Source of the DNA: CAYNKA01 sp964397655
GTDB taxonomy: Bacteria; Spirochaetota; Spirochaetia; DTKZ01
Assembly: GCA_964397655.1 (NCBI GenBank)
Contig: CAYNKA010000022.1
Location: forward strand, 1-34,620
Length of the DNA: 34,620 nt
Direction of reading: 5' to 3'
In this document: positions 21,340 through 29,684 of the stretch, one piece after another
How positions within the stretch are numbered: the stretch's first letter is position 1
Layout: every line of letters starts with the position of its first letter
Program-made: the position numbers and the translations under genes
Notes under the pieces: generated by a model
Seen by the model: the letters and a program-made list of their open reading frames with translations, nothing else
The model's database searches: none
What the model was told of the DNA's origin: nothing

Positions 21340-22452
21340 ATGAAAAAGTGGATTCCGTTCCTCGTCGTCCTCGCGCTCGCCGCTCCTCTGAACGCGGGGG
21401 GCAAGAGCGAGGCCGCGGGAAAGACCGTCGAACCGGTCGCGGTCGAGCTTCCGGGGCCCGAACTCTACCCCGGCGAGAAAGACCTGTACGCCAAGGCGGC
21501 GGCCGAGGGCATGGTCGTCTCCTTCGACACGGGCCCGACCTGGGCGAACTGGAAGAAGGAGTTCGACATGTTCTCCAAGCGGTATCCCCTGGTCCAGCTC
21601 GTGTACAACGACCTGGGCTCGGGGGCGACGGTCGTCGCCCTGGAAAAGGCGAGGAACAGGCCCCAGGCGGACACGGCCTACTACTTCGCGGCCTCGGGCG
21701 TGGACGCGCAGAAGAAGGGCCTGGTCGAGGGCTTCATGCCGGTGAACGCCGACAAGCTTCCCAAGGTTTTCAGGGCCGAGAACGGAGAGTGGTTCACGGT
21801 CCATCAGCTCGTCATCGCCTTCCTCGTGAACAAGAAGCTCGTGAAGAACGTTCCGCAGACCTGGCAGGACCTCCTCAAGCCGGAGTACGCGAACTCGATC
21901 GTCTACCTCGATCCGCGGTCCACGGGCCAGGGTCAGGTCCTCGTCTTCGGTGCGAACTACGGCTGCGGAGGCGACATGGAAAACGTCGCGCCCGGGATCG
22001 AATTCTTCGGCAAGCTGCAGAAGGCGGGAAACGTGCTCCGCGTCGAGGGCACTACGCCCTACGCCAAGTTCCTCAAGGGCGAGATCCCCATCTACCTCGG
22101 CTACGAAAACGACGGGCTCAAGGCGAAGTACCTCGACGGCATGGGTGACGACGTCGCGGTCGTGATCCCCAAGGAGGCGAGCGTCGCGGCGCCGTACGCG
22201 CTCAGCCTCGTGAAGAACGCGCCTCATCCCAACGCGGGCAAGCTCTGGCTCAACTGGACCATGTCCGACGCGGGCCAGAAGATCTTCGCCGAAGGCTTCG
22301 TCCGCCCGTCGGTCCCGGGCATCACCCTGCCTCAAGACATGCTGGAGAAGATGCCGCCGGCCCCGCAGGTCATCCCCCTCGACCTCGTCAAATCCGCGGC
22401 GAAGAAGCAGGAGGTCGATCAGGGCTGGTCCAAGGCGGTCCTCGGCAAGTAG
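21340..22452 (+). CDS. ABC transporter substrate-binding protein (iron/polyamine/phosphonate-type, SBP_bac_6-like)
   Basis: The product is 370 residues. The signal peptide 'MKKWIPFLVVLALAAPLNA' is followed by 'GGKSEAAG', a spirochaete-like mature start. The body has the FbpA/PotD-type fold signs: 'ANWKKEFDMFSKRYPLVQLV', 'PQTWQDLLKPEYANSIVYLD', 'STGQGQVLVF' and 'NAGKLWLNWTMSDAGQKIFA'. The tandem Tyr pair used by Fe3+-binding FbpA is not seen at the expected place, so iron is not favoured. 2-Aminoethylphosphonate, polyamine, thiamine or an anion are alternatives. GGGAGG before the ATG supports the start. The two permeases and ATPase follow with gaps of three bases or overlaps. Confidence 0.88.
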   Translation: MKKWIPFLVVLALAAPLNAGGKSEAAGKTVEPVAVELPGPELYPGEKDLYAKAAAEGMVVSFDTGPTWANWKKEFDMFSKRYPLVQLVYNDLGSGATVVALEKARNRPQADTAYYFAASGVDAQKKGLVEGFMPVNADKLPKVFRAENGEWFTVHQLVIAFLVNKKLVKNVPQTWQDLLKPEYANSIVYLDPRSTGQGQVLVFGANYGCGGDMENVAPGIEFFGKLQKAGNVLRVEGTTPYAKFLKGEIPIYLGYENDGLKAKYLDGMGDDVAVVIPKEASVAAPYALSLVKNAPHPNAGKLWLNWTMSDAGQKIFAEGFVRPSVPGITLPQDMLEKMPPAPQVIPLDLVKSAAKKQEVDQGWSKAVLGK

Positions 22453-22455
22453 GCC

Positions 22456-23295
22456 ATGAAACTGCTTTCCTTCGAAGGACGGGGCGGGTACGCTCTCCTG
22501 ACCCTCCCCGGTCTGCTCCTCGTGGTGTTCTTCTTCGTCCTCCCCCTCGGCGTCGTCCTCGCGACGAGTTTCTCCGAGGCGGGAGGGGCCTTCGGTCGGG
22601 TGTTCTCCGACAGCCTCTTTTTCCGGGGACTCACGGGGAGTTTCGTTCTCAGCCTGTCCGCCGCGGCGATTTCCCTCGTCGCCGGCTTCTTCATCGCTCT
22701 GCGCCTGAGCAGACTCGAGGCGAAGACGAGGACCTTCCTCATGCTGCTCATCTCCCTGCCGCTCACCTTCTCCGGCATGGTCGTCGCCTACGGCTTCATC
22801 CTCTGCTTCGGCAGGGCCGGTTTCTTCACGCTGCTCCTTTCCCATTGGGGAGTGGACCCGGTGGAGTTCTCGCGCTTCATCTACAGCCCGGTCGGTCTCT
22901 CCTTCGCCTATTGCTACTACCTCATTCCGCGGGTCGTCTTCATGCTGCTTCCGGTCCTCTTGAATTTCGATTCGAGCAAGCTCCTCGCAGCCGAATCCTT
23001 CGGCGCGGGCAGGTTGCGGCGCATCGCGGAGATCCTCGTTCCCGAGATCTTCCCGGCCGTGCTCTCGTCGTTCTGCCTCGTGTTCGCGGTGGCCTTCGGC
23101 GCGTACGGCACCGCCCTCGCGCTCACGGGCATGCAGCTCAACATTCTCCCCCTGCAGCTCTACAGCAGGATCAGCGACGCCGGCACCGATTTTCCGGCGG
23201 CGGCGGCCCTTTCCGTCGTGCTCCTCTTCGTGAGCACGATCGTCATGTCCTTCGGGGAGTTCTACGCCTACCGAAGGGGGAGGGACGAAGAGTGA
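22456..23295 (+). CDS. ABC transporter permease 1 (PotB/CysT-like)
   Basis: The product is 279 residues with about six membrane segments, the first 'LTLPGLLLVVFFFVLPLGVV'. The cytoplasmic coupling helix for the ATPase is 'AAESFGAGRLRRIAEILVPE', a good match to the EAA loop of type I ABC importers. Three bases separate it from the binding-protein stop. Its own stop overlaps the GTG start of permease 2. Similar permeases serve iron, thiamine, polyamine and aminoethylphosphonate systems. Confidence 0.92.
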   Translation: MKLLSFEGRGGYALLTLPGLLLVVFFFVLPLGVVLATSFSEAGGAFGRVFSDSLFFRGLTGSFVLSLSAAAISLVAGFFIALRLSRLEAKTRTFLMLLISLPLTFSGMVVAYGFILCFGRAGFFTLLLSHWGVDPVEFSRFIYSPVGLSFAYCYYLIPRVVFMLLPVLLNFDSSKLLAAESFGAGRLRRIAEILVPEIFPAVLSSFCLVFAVAFGAYGTALALTGMQLNILPLQLYSRISDAGTDFPAAAALSVVLLFVSTIVMSFGEFYAYRRGRDEE

Positions 23296-24071
23296 TCCTC
23301 GCGCTCTACCTCGTCTATCTTCTCATGCCGATCGTCCTGCTTTTCGTCGGATCTTTCGGGGAAAAGTGGACGAACACCCTCCTACCTTCGGGAATCACGC
23401 TCCGCTGGTATCTCGAGGTCGCCTCCGACCCGAGCTTCCGGCGCGCCTTCGCCGTGAGCCTCTTCACGGCCTTCGCATGCTGCCTCGTCGTCGTCGCGGT
23501 CGGCGTTCCGCTCGCCTACGGCATGGAGCGGGGAAGCCTGAAGCGGGCCCAGTTCCTGACGCGGCTCATGCACCTTCTCCCCATCGCCGCTCCTCCGATG
23601 GTCGTCGCCTTCGGCTACATCGTCCTCTTCTCGAGCGACGCCTTTCCCTTCATCGGCGCGACCTGGCTCCTCGTGGTCGGGCACGTCATCTCCGCGCTGC
23701 CCTACATGTTCCAGACGCTGTCCGCGGACATCAGGCACCTCGACCTCGTCCGGCTCGAGCAGGCCGCGGACTCGCTCGGAGCGGATTTCCGCCAGCGGTT
23801 TTTCCACGTCGTCGTCCCGAGCCTGCGGCACGGCATCGTGTCCGGGCTCTTCACGGTCGCGGCGCTCTCCATCGGGGAGTTCCAGCTCAGCAACCTGATC
23901 GCCGGGTTCCTGAACAGGACCTACCCCGTGGTGCTGCTCCAATCCTTCTACAACGCCACGGGTTTCGCCTGCGCAGCCACCGTGATCCTGCTTCTCCTCT
24001 CGGCGGCGGCCTCGCTCGTCGGGAGCGGGGCTTCGGCGACTTCGAGTCCGAAAAGGAAGAAACGAAAATGA
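23292..24071 (+). CDS. ABC transporter permease 2 (PotC-like)
   Basis: The product is 259 residues with about six membrane segments, starting 'MILALYLVYLLMPIVLLFVG'. The EAA loop reads 'LEQAADSLGADFRQRFFHVV'. The start is a GTG at 23292 that overlaps the stop of permease 1 (GTGA), with a GGGGGAGGGA Shine-Dalgarno stretch just before it. A longer open frame from 22845 exists but its upstream part is only a shadow of permease 1. The last codons overlap the ATPase start (ATGA). It pairs with permease 1 as a heterodimeric channel in the inner membrane. Confidence 0.9.
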   Translation: MILALYLVYLLMPIVLLFVGSFGEKWTNTLLPSGITLRWYLEVASDPSFRRAFAVSLFTAFACCLVVVAVGVPLAYGMERGSLKRAQFLTRLMHLLPIAAPPMVVAFGYIVLFSSDAFPFIGATWLLVVGHVISALPYMFQTLSADIRHLDLVRLEQAADSLGADFRQRFFHVVVPSLRHGIVSGLFTVAALSIGEFQLSNLIAGFLNRTYPVVLLQSFYNATGFACAATVILLLLSAAASLVGSGASATSSPKRKKRK

Positions 24072-25102
24072 AACTGTCGATGGAACGCGTCTCCTTCAAA
24101 TACCCCCGTTCGCGGTTCGGCGTGTTCGACGTCGACCTGGACATCCGCGAGGGCGAACTCCTCGCGGTGATCGGTTCGAGCGGCTCGGGTAAGACGACGA
24201 TCCTCAAGCTCATCGCGGGCTTCGAGCATCCCCAGGCAGGGACGCTCCGCATGGGAGAAGAAGTCGTCGCCGACCTTCCGCCCTCCAAGCGGAACGTGGG
24301 CGTCGTCTTCCAGTCCTACGCTCTCTTTCCCCTCATGACCGCGCTGGAGAACGTGGCCTATCCCCTCAAAGTGCGGGGAGTCCCTGCGGCGGAGCGGAAG
24401 AGGAAGGCGGGGGAGATGCTCGAGCGCGTCGGGCTCGAGGCATTCGCGGACAGGTATCCGAAGACCCTTTCGGGCGGCCAGCAGCAACGGGTCGCGCTCG
24501 CGCGGGCCCTCGTCTTCAGGCCGAACGCCCTCCTTTTGGACGAGCCTCTCTCCGCGCTCGACGCCCGGCTCAGGATCGAGATGCGCGACGAGATAAGGTC
24601 CCTTCAGCGGCAGAACGGCATCACGACCCTGCACGTGACCCACGACCAGGAAGAGGCGCTCTCCATCGCGGACCGGGTGGCGTTCCTGAAGGACGGCCGC
24701 CTCGTCCAGGTCGACACGCCGCGCAGGCTCTACGACGACCCTGCGACCTTGGAGGTCGCGCTCTTCGTGGGAAGGTCGAACCTCGTCCCCGCGGTCGTGA
24801 CCGAGGCGGGGAGGATCGATACCCGCTTCGGCCGTTTCCCCTGCTCGACCGCGGGCTTTTCGCCGGGAGCCAAGGTCACGGCCCTCATCCGGCCGGAGGC
24901 GGTCAAGGTGTTTCCCGCGTCCGAGGCGGCGGGGAAGGTCCCCTGCAAGCCGGAAAGGGACCGCTTCCTCGGCCCGGTGCGCCGGGTGGACCTCCGCGTC
25001 GGCGACGCGGCGCTTGAGGCCGAAACCATGCACCAGGGGGATATCGCGGCCTTCGAAATCCTACCCGACCGGATCAAGCTTTTCCCCGAACGGTTCACTT
25101 GA
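24068..25102 (+). CDS. ABC transporter ATP-binding protein (PotA/FbpC-like, with TOBE domain)
   Basis: The product is 344 residues. Walker A is 'GSSGSGKTT' from residue 36, the Q-loop is 'VGVVFQSYALFP', the signature is 'LSGGQQQR', Walker B is 'ALLLDEPLSALDA' and the H-loop is 'HVTHDQEEAL'. A C-terminal regulatory TOBE-like part starts near residue 240 ('VGRSNLVPAVVTEAG' and 'ALIRPEAVKVFP'). It powers the importer made by the three genes before it. The ATG at 24068 overlaps the permease stop. A longer frame exists upstream, but it is a shadow of permease 2. No terminator is evident after the stop. Confidence 0.93.
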   Translation: MKLSMERVSFKYPRSRFGVFDVDLDIREGELLAVIGSSGSGKTTILKLIAGFEHPQAGTLRMGEEVVADLPPSKRNVGVVFQSYALFPLMTALENVAYPLKVRGVPAAERKRKAGEMLERVGLEAFADRYPKTLSGGQQQRVALARALVFRPNALLLDEPLSALDARLRIEMRDEIRSLQRQNGITTLHVTHDQEEALSIADRVAFLKDGRLVQVDTPRRLYDDPATLEVALFVGRSNLVPAVVTEAGRIDTRFGRFPCSTAGFSPGAKVTALIRPEAVKVFPASEAAGKVPCKPERDRFLGPVRRVDLRVGDAALEAETMHQGDIAAFEILPDRIKLFPERFT

Positions 25103-25242
25103 GCTTCCTTCCGCCGCGACACAGTATGAGGCGTCCGGTCGAGGCCCGTTCTGAGATCGGACCGAAGGTCTTTATGGACTCTCCGCATCATTTCCGACCC
25201 CGACCCGGCGAACGGCCGTGACGCAGCCTTCTCGATGTTTAT

Positions 25243-25271
25243 TTGGTTTTTCTCCGCTGTTGTTTTATAAT
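25243..25271 (+). promoter_or_regulatory. Promoter for propeller lipoprotein gene
   Basis: TTGGTT (25243-25248), a 17-base spacer and a perfect TATAAT (25266-25271) in an A/T-rich stretch that stands out from the GC-rich surroundings. It lies about 90 bases upstream of the lipoprotein start. Confidence 0.6.
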
Positions 25272-25361
25272 GCTAGGTGAAAAGTATTCCGCCCGTTGTT
25301 TTTTCGTTCTACGACATGGCGAGCTCCTTCCTTGCGCGACAGGCGGCTTCGGGGAGGGTCC

Positions 25362-26594
25362 ATGACAATTCCGAACAGGTTTCTTTCCTTTCTCGTTTCG
25401 TGCGCGGTCGTCCTCGCGTTCTCGAGCTGTTCGAGTTCCGGAGGCGACGATGCGGAAGCGGTCGGGCCTTCGGCGCAGAAAGCGGCTACTCCGACCTTCT
25501 CGCCGAACGGCGGGCATTTCGAGAATTCGGTCGGCGTCACGATCTCCTGCGGGACCGACGGCGCCGAGATCCGCTACACGAAGGACGGGTCCGTGCCGAC
25601 TTCGAGCAGCGCCCTCTATGCCGGCCCGATCACCCTTGACGACGGCTGCACGTTGAAGGCCGTAGCGACGAAGAGCGGACTGGCCGACAGCGACCCGGCT
25701 TCGAGCTCGGCCTATTACGTCAAGAAGTGGCGGTTCGTCGGAAGCGCGGGAATTTCGGGCGGCGACAGCGCGCACCTCTCGATCGCCTTGAACGGGAACG
25801 ACGTCCCCTATGTCGCGTTCGCCGACGGGGGCGACGGGTACAAGGCCCATGTGAAGAAATGGGACGGTTCGACCTGGGCCTCGGCCGACGGGTCGAGCAT
25901 AGCGACTGATACCGCGTTCACTTCCCTTGCGATCTCTCCCTCGGGTGGGGTCTACGCCGCGTACCAGGACGGCGCGTATTCCGGTTACGCCGTGGCGAGC
26001 CGCTTGAGCGGCGGCACCTGGACCGTTTTGGGAAGCTGGGACGTTTCCGGGAATCCGGCGGACTTCATCGCCGCGGCCGTCGATTCGTCCGAGAGGCTCT
26101 ATGTCGCCTTCAGGGACCAAAGCACCTTGAAGGCGAGCGTCAAACGCTATTCGAGCGGGTGGAACTATCTCGGGAGCGCGGGGATGACAACGGGAGACGC
26201 GCAATACCTTTCCCTCGCCGTGGATTCGTCCTCGGTGCCCTACCTTGCATTCCGGGACGGAGCCTCGTCGGGCAAGGCCACCGTTCTTCGCTTCGACTCG
26301 ATCTGGTCGCCCCTGGGCGGAAGCGGCATCTCCGCAGGCCAGGCGGACTACACCTGCATCGCTCTTTCGGGCGACGGCATTCCTTATCTCGTCTATAAAG
26401 ATGCCGCTAACTCCGGAAAAGCGACGGTCGTGAAGTGGACGGGGACGGCCTGGTCTGCGATCGGCCCGGCCGGTTTCACGCAGGGGGAAGCCGGTTACAC
26501 CTGCATCGCCGTCGCCTCTGACGGAACTCCCTTCACAGCCTTTCGCGACGGTTCGACCGGCGGGAAGGCCGCGGTGATGAAGTATTCGGAGTAG
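25362..26594 (+). CDS. Lipoprotein with chitobiase-C-type domain and six propeller repeats
   Basis: The product is 410 residues. The lipobox 'AFSSC' (Cys23) is followed by a Ser/Gly linker. Residues ~45-125 look like a CHB_HEX_C_1 domain: 'PTFSPNGGHFENSVGVTISC', 'IRYTKDGSVPTSSSALY' and 'LKAVATKSGLADS'. Then come six repeats of about 47 residues. Each starts with Trp, often 'W..lGsaG.s.G.a', runs through a strand like 'lslAvdssg.pYlAfrDg' and ends 'gkAtV.kwdg'. The repeats stop exactly at the C-terminus. This suggests a six-bladed beta-propeller on the cell surface or in the periplasm. No catalytic motif is seen, so binding or adhesion is likely. GGAGG (25353-25357) supports ATG 25362 over the longer reading from 25296. 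Confidence 0.85.
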   Translation: MTIPNRFLSFLVSCAVVLAFSSCSSSGGDDAEAVGPSAQKAATPTFSPNGGHFENSVGVTISCGTDGAEIRYTKDGSVPTSSSALYAGPITLDDGCTLKAVATKSGLADSDPASSSAYYVKKWRFVGSAGISGGDSAHLSIALNGNDVPYVAFADGGDGYKAHVKKWDGSTWASADGSSIATDTAFTSLAISPSGGVYAAYQDGAYSGYAVASRLSGGTWTVLGSWDVSGNPADFIAAAVDSSERLYVAFRDQSTLKASVKRYSSGWNYLGSAGMTTGDAQYLSLAVDSSSVPYLAFRDGASSGKATVLRFDSIWSPLGGSGISAGQADYTCIALSGDGIPYLVYKDAANSGKATVVKWTGTAWSAIGPAGFTQGEAGYTCIAVASDGTPFTAFRDGSTGGKAAVMKYSE

Positions 26595-27075
26595 GGGGAA
26601 AGGAGACGGCCCCGCTCCTCCGAGTCGAGGCCGTTCGTTCCCACTGCACGTACTTGAGGACCGTCGCCGCGGTGCCGGAGGTGTAGGCTCCCGTGAGCGT
26701 CACCCCGTCGCCGTAGGAGAAGACAGAGGGATTCTGCTGGCCGCCGACCGCGAAGACGTTCGCGGCGCCCATGGTGAAGGTGCCGCCCGCCCTGTAGGTC
26801 GTGCCCGATCCGTTCGCCGCGGTGTTCCAATCGGAGAAGGTGCATCCGGCCTTTTTCAGGCCGCCCGTGTTGCCGAGGACCGTGTGCTTCTCGCCCCGGG
26901 CGAGCGTCTTTACGGCCGTAGGCACCGTGCCCGAGGTGCTGCCGTTGCCGTCGTAGGCGAGCGTGTAGGTCGGGGTCGTATCTTCCTCTTCGTTTTTATT
27001 CGAGAATTTGCAGCCGCTCGTGATGAACGTCAGCGTCAGAACGAGTGAAGCCGTACCGAGGATGAATCGTCTCAT
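26533..27075 (-). CDS. Small lipoprotein with InlB-type (Flg_new) repeat and scrambled C-terminus
   Basis: The product is 180 residues from ATG 27075, with AAGGAGG six bases ahead. The lipobox is 'ITSGC' (Cys22). Next is one Listeria-Bacteroides repeat: 'YTLAYDGNGSTSGTVP', 'VLGNTGGLKKAGCTFSDWNT' and 'GSGTTYRAGGTFTMGAANV'. The repeat should close with a 'LYAQW'-like strand, but here it runs into 'FAVGGQQNPSVFSYGDG'. The last ~30 residues ('RRSGAVSFPPTPNTSSPRPS') are low-complexity and partly antisense to the convergent lipoprotein gene, overlapping it by 62 bases. A 3' deletion or frameshift in an originally longer surface protein is likely. Confidence 0.7.
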   Translation of the reverse strand: MRRFILGTASLVLTLTFITSGCKFSNKNEEEDTTPTYTLAYDGNGSTSGTVPTAVKTLARGEKHTVLGNTGGLKKAGCTFSDWNTAANGSGTTYRAGGTFTMGAANVFAVGGQQNPSVFSYGDGVTLTGAYTSGTAATVLKYVQWERTASTRRSGAVSFPPTPNTSSPRPSRRSNRRERL

Positions 27076-27103
27076 ACCAAGCCTCCTTCGGTCGTAGAGG
27101 GAA

Positions 27104-27132
27104 ATTATGCAGTATTTGCGCGCTGAAAGCAA
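27104..27132 (-). promoter_or_regulatory. Candidate promoter for InlB-repeat lipoprotein
   Basis: On the minus strand TTGCTT (27132-27127), 17 bases, then CATAAT (27109-27104). It lies about 30 bases upstream of the start codon. Confidence 0.45.
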
Positions 27133-27171
27133 AACGTCCCGTCCTGCATTCAATCCGGCGGATTTTTCCGC

Positions 27172-27200
27172 TTGCCTTGCAAGGGCGGCTGCGGTATAGT
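27172..27200 (+). promoter_or_regulatory. Candidate promoter for manA
   Basis: TTGCCT (27172-27177), 17 bases, then TATAGT (27195-27200), followed by a 75-base leader to the manA ATG. It is divergent from the promoter at 27104-27132. Confidence 0.5.
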
Positions 27201-27274
27201 CAGACGAAGATGTAAGACAAGATGAGTCCGAGGATGCGCCGAACCGCGCTTCTTCGCGACCGGAGGAGTAATCG

Positions 27275-28360
27275 ATGGAAAAAAGGCCCTTGAAACTGGA
27301 ATCGCCGCGCATGAAGCGCACTTACAAGGGCGGAATGCTCCTCGACGAATGGAAGGGTAATCCCCGCCCCGAGGACGGTTATACCCCGGAGCTCTGGGTC
27401 GCCTCGGTGACGACCGCGTTCGATCCGAACAAGAGCGGAGCCGCCGAAGGCCTCAGCATGTTCGAAGACGGAGGCCGCATGGTCTCGCTGAAGTCCTACA
27501 TCGAATCCGATCCCGAGGGCGTCCTCGGGAAGGAGCATTTCAGGAAATTCGGGGCCGTCACCGGAGTGCTCACGAAGGTGCTGGACTCTTCGGAACGTCT
27601 CATCATCCAGGTCCATCCGGACAAGAAGGCGGCGAAGAGGCTCTTCGATTCGGACTACGGCAAGACCGAAGCCTGGTACGTCATGGGCGGCAGGAAAATA
27701 GGCGGCGAAGATCCCTACGTGCTCTTCGGGTTCAAGCCCGGAATAACCGAGAAGAAGTGGCGGAAGCTTTTCGATGACCAGGACATCCGCGGCCAGGAAG
27801 AGGCCCTGCACAAATTCACGGTGAAGCCGGGGGAGGTCATGCTCATCGAGGGCGGCATGCCCCACGCCATCGGCCCGGGCTGCCTCATCCTCGAAATCCA
27901 GGAACCCACGGACATAACGCTCAGGACGGAGCGCAGGTCCCCTTCGGGCCTCGAAATCCCGGACGTTCTCTGCCACCAGGGCATAGGTTTCGACAGGATG
28001 TTCGAATGTTTCCATTACGAAGGGTACACCGATGAGGAGATCCGCGCGAAGTGGTACCTCGAGCCCGAGCTTCTCGGAAAGACCCCCGGCATAGAGGAGT
28101 ACCGTCTCGTCGGCGAGAGGAACACGCGGTTCTTCGGACTGGAGAAGTCCCTGGTTCGCGGAAAGGCGACGCTCGCATCCCGCGATGCCTTCTGCGCCTT
28201 CGTCGTGATGAAGGGGAAGGCTGCGCTTTCCTGGAACGGGGGCCGGATGGAGGTCGTTCAGGGCGATCAGGTATTCGTTCCTGCAAACTGCGGGGAACTC
28301 GGGGTGGAGCCGCTCGGCGGGGGCGAGGTCGAGATCGTGAAGTGCCTGCCGCCCTTCTAG
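27275..28360 (+). CDS. manA: Mannose-6-phosphate isomerase, class I
   Basis: The product is 361 residues. It interconverts mannose 6-phosphate and fructose 6-phosphate in the cytoplasm. Zinc-site and active-site motifs of type I enzymes are present: 'LIIQVHPDKKAAKRLF' (family 'QvHPd'), 'GKTEAWYVM' (Lys-x-Glu), and 'GGMPHAIGPGCLILEIQEP' followed by 'DITLR'. The second half is a degenerate cupin ending 'QGDQVFVPANCGE'. It is the short form, as in Bacillus ManA, not the ~390-residue enteric type. GGAGGA before the ATG supports the start. It is a single gene, convergent with the propeller lipoprotein operon, with only four bases between the stops. Confidence 0.92.
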   Translation: MEKRPLKLESPRMKRTYKGGMLLDEWKGNPRPEDGYTPELWVASVTTAFDPNKSGAAEGLSMFEDGGRMVSLKSYIESDPEGVLGKEHFRKFGAVTGVLTKVLDSSERLIIQVHPDKKAAKRLFDSDYGKTEAWYVMGGRKIGGEDPYVLFGFKPGITEKKWRKLFDDQDIRGQEEALHKFTVKPGEVMLIEGGMPHAIGPGCLILEIQEPTDITLRTERRSPSGLEIPDVLCHQGIGFDRMFECFHYEGYTDEEIRAKWYLEPELLGKTPGIEEYRLVGERNTRFFGLEKSLVRGKATLASRDAFCAFVVMKGKAALSWNGGRMEVVQGDQVFVPANCGELGVEPLGGGEVEIVKCLPPF

Positions 28361-28364
28361 GGAT

Positions 28365-29684
28365 TCAGAACACCTCTTCGAGGATGTAGAACATGCTCTT
28401 GTCGGTGCCGAACATGAGCCACTTCCCGGCTATGACCGGGGCGCTCAGTACGGCGCCTTCCACCGGCATCTGCCAGAGCGTCTTTCCGTTCCTCGCGGAG
28501 AGGCAGAGGAGCCGGGGCGGGGCCGCGGCGCCCCGCTCATGGGGCCTCACGATCCCCGGCTCGTCGCCCATGAGCCCGAAGTAGAGCCTGTCGCCTGCGA
28601 CGGTCGGGGCGGAGCTCACCGGCGTCTCGAACTCGTGCTCCCAGACGAGCTCGCCGGTCTTGACGTCGAAGGCCCTGACGACCGAATCTCCTCCCGTGTA
28701 GATGACGAGGCCGTTCCACACCGCCGGCGCCATGAAATCGAGGAGGGAAAGGTCCCTGCGGAAGAGCTCCTCGAGGTTCACGTCCCTGGTTCCGCCCCAT
28801 CTGGAAAAATCCTGGTACCTCCACAGCCGTTTCCCCGTCTTCCGGTCGTAGGCGAAGAACTTGAGGTCCCAGGCGAAGTCGTCGTAGCCCGCGGTCGAGA
28901 AGAAGAGGAGGTCGTCCTTGATCGCGGGGAAGGAGTACCAGAGCGCCCCCATCTCCGCGGTGTCGATGAGCCAGAGGTACTTACCGGCCTTCACGTCGTA
29001 GGGCCCGAAGCTGTGCGGCTGCGACAGGGGGCCGGGCGCGAAGTACATGACGTTGTCCGTCATCTGGTAGGAGTGGTAGTACCACACCGGATTGGGAATC
29101 CTCATGATCGGGGTTCCCTCGGGGGTCATGAAATAGCTCGCCCCGCCGTCGCTCGTGAAGAGGACCATGTTGCCGTAGCGCTGGACCGTGGAGTTCACGG
29201 GCCTGCCGGTCTGGTAGGACCAAACCGCGGCCCCGTCTCTCCTCGACACCGCATAGGCCTTGCCGTCCTGCGAGCCGAAGTAGACCCGGTCGTCGTCCGC
29301 ATAGGGCACGGAGTTGATCGATGCCCCGCTCTTGAAGACCCAGCGCATGTAGCCGCTTTCGATGTCCAGGGCGTAGAAGTTCCCGTCCGCCGATCCGAAG
29401 TAGATGGTGCCGTCCTTCACGACCGGAGGGTTGAACGCGTGGAGGGTCCTTCCGTCGAGCTGGAGGCGGAGCTTCCACTTGATCCCGAGCGGGGGCGTGA
29501 TGGAGCGGCTCGCGGCGCCGCGGCCCTCCTTTCCCCGGAACTGCACCCAGTCGCTCGAGGGCGAGCAGGAGGAAAACGCCGCGATGAGGGTCGCCGCCGC
29601 GAGGACCGCGAGGACCGCCGGGCCCGAGACCGCGAAACTCCGTCCCTGCCGTCGTCTTCGTTCCGTGATCCGTTCCTTCACCAT
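28365..29684 (-). CDS. PQQ-type beta-propeller lipoprotein
   Basis: The product is 439 residues. A basic N-terminus and hydrophobic stretch end in the lipobox 'AFSSC' (Cys40). The rest is a string of blades of the kind seen in BamB and PQQ dehydrogenases. Examples are 'DGTIYFGSADGNFYALDIES', 'DRVYFGSQDGKAYAVSRRDG' and 'VVRAFDVKTGELVWEHEF', with seven or eight expected. No PQQ or metal site is evident. Its ATG overlaps the transglutaminase gene stop by seven bases, so it is translationally coupled as the last gene of the MoxR operon. It is probably an outer- or inner-membrane-anchored scaffold. A BamB-like role is possible but unproven. Confidence 0.88.
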   Translation of the reverse strand: MVKERITERRRRQGRSFAVSGPAVLAVLAAATLIAAFSSCSPSSDWVQFRGKEGRGAASRSITPPLGIKWKLRLQLDGRTLHAFNPPVVKDGTIYFGSADGNFYALDIESGYMRWVFKSGASINSVPYADDDRVYFGSQDGKAYAVSRRDGAAVWSYQTGRPVNSTVQRYGNMVLFTSDGGASYFMTPEGTPIMRIPNPVWYYHSYQMTDNVMYFAPGPLSQPHSFGPYDVKAGKYLWLIDTAEMGALWYSFPAIKDDLLFFSTAGYDDFAWDLKFFAYDRKTGKRLWRYQDFSRWGGTRDVNLEELFRRDLSLLDFMAPAVWNGLVIYTGGDSVVRAFDVKTGELVWEHEFETPVSSAPTVAGDRLYFGLMGDEPGIVRPHERGAAAPPRLLCLSARNGKTLWQMPVEGAVLSAPVIAGKWLMFGTDKSMFYILEEVF

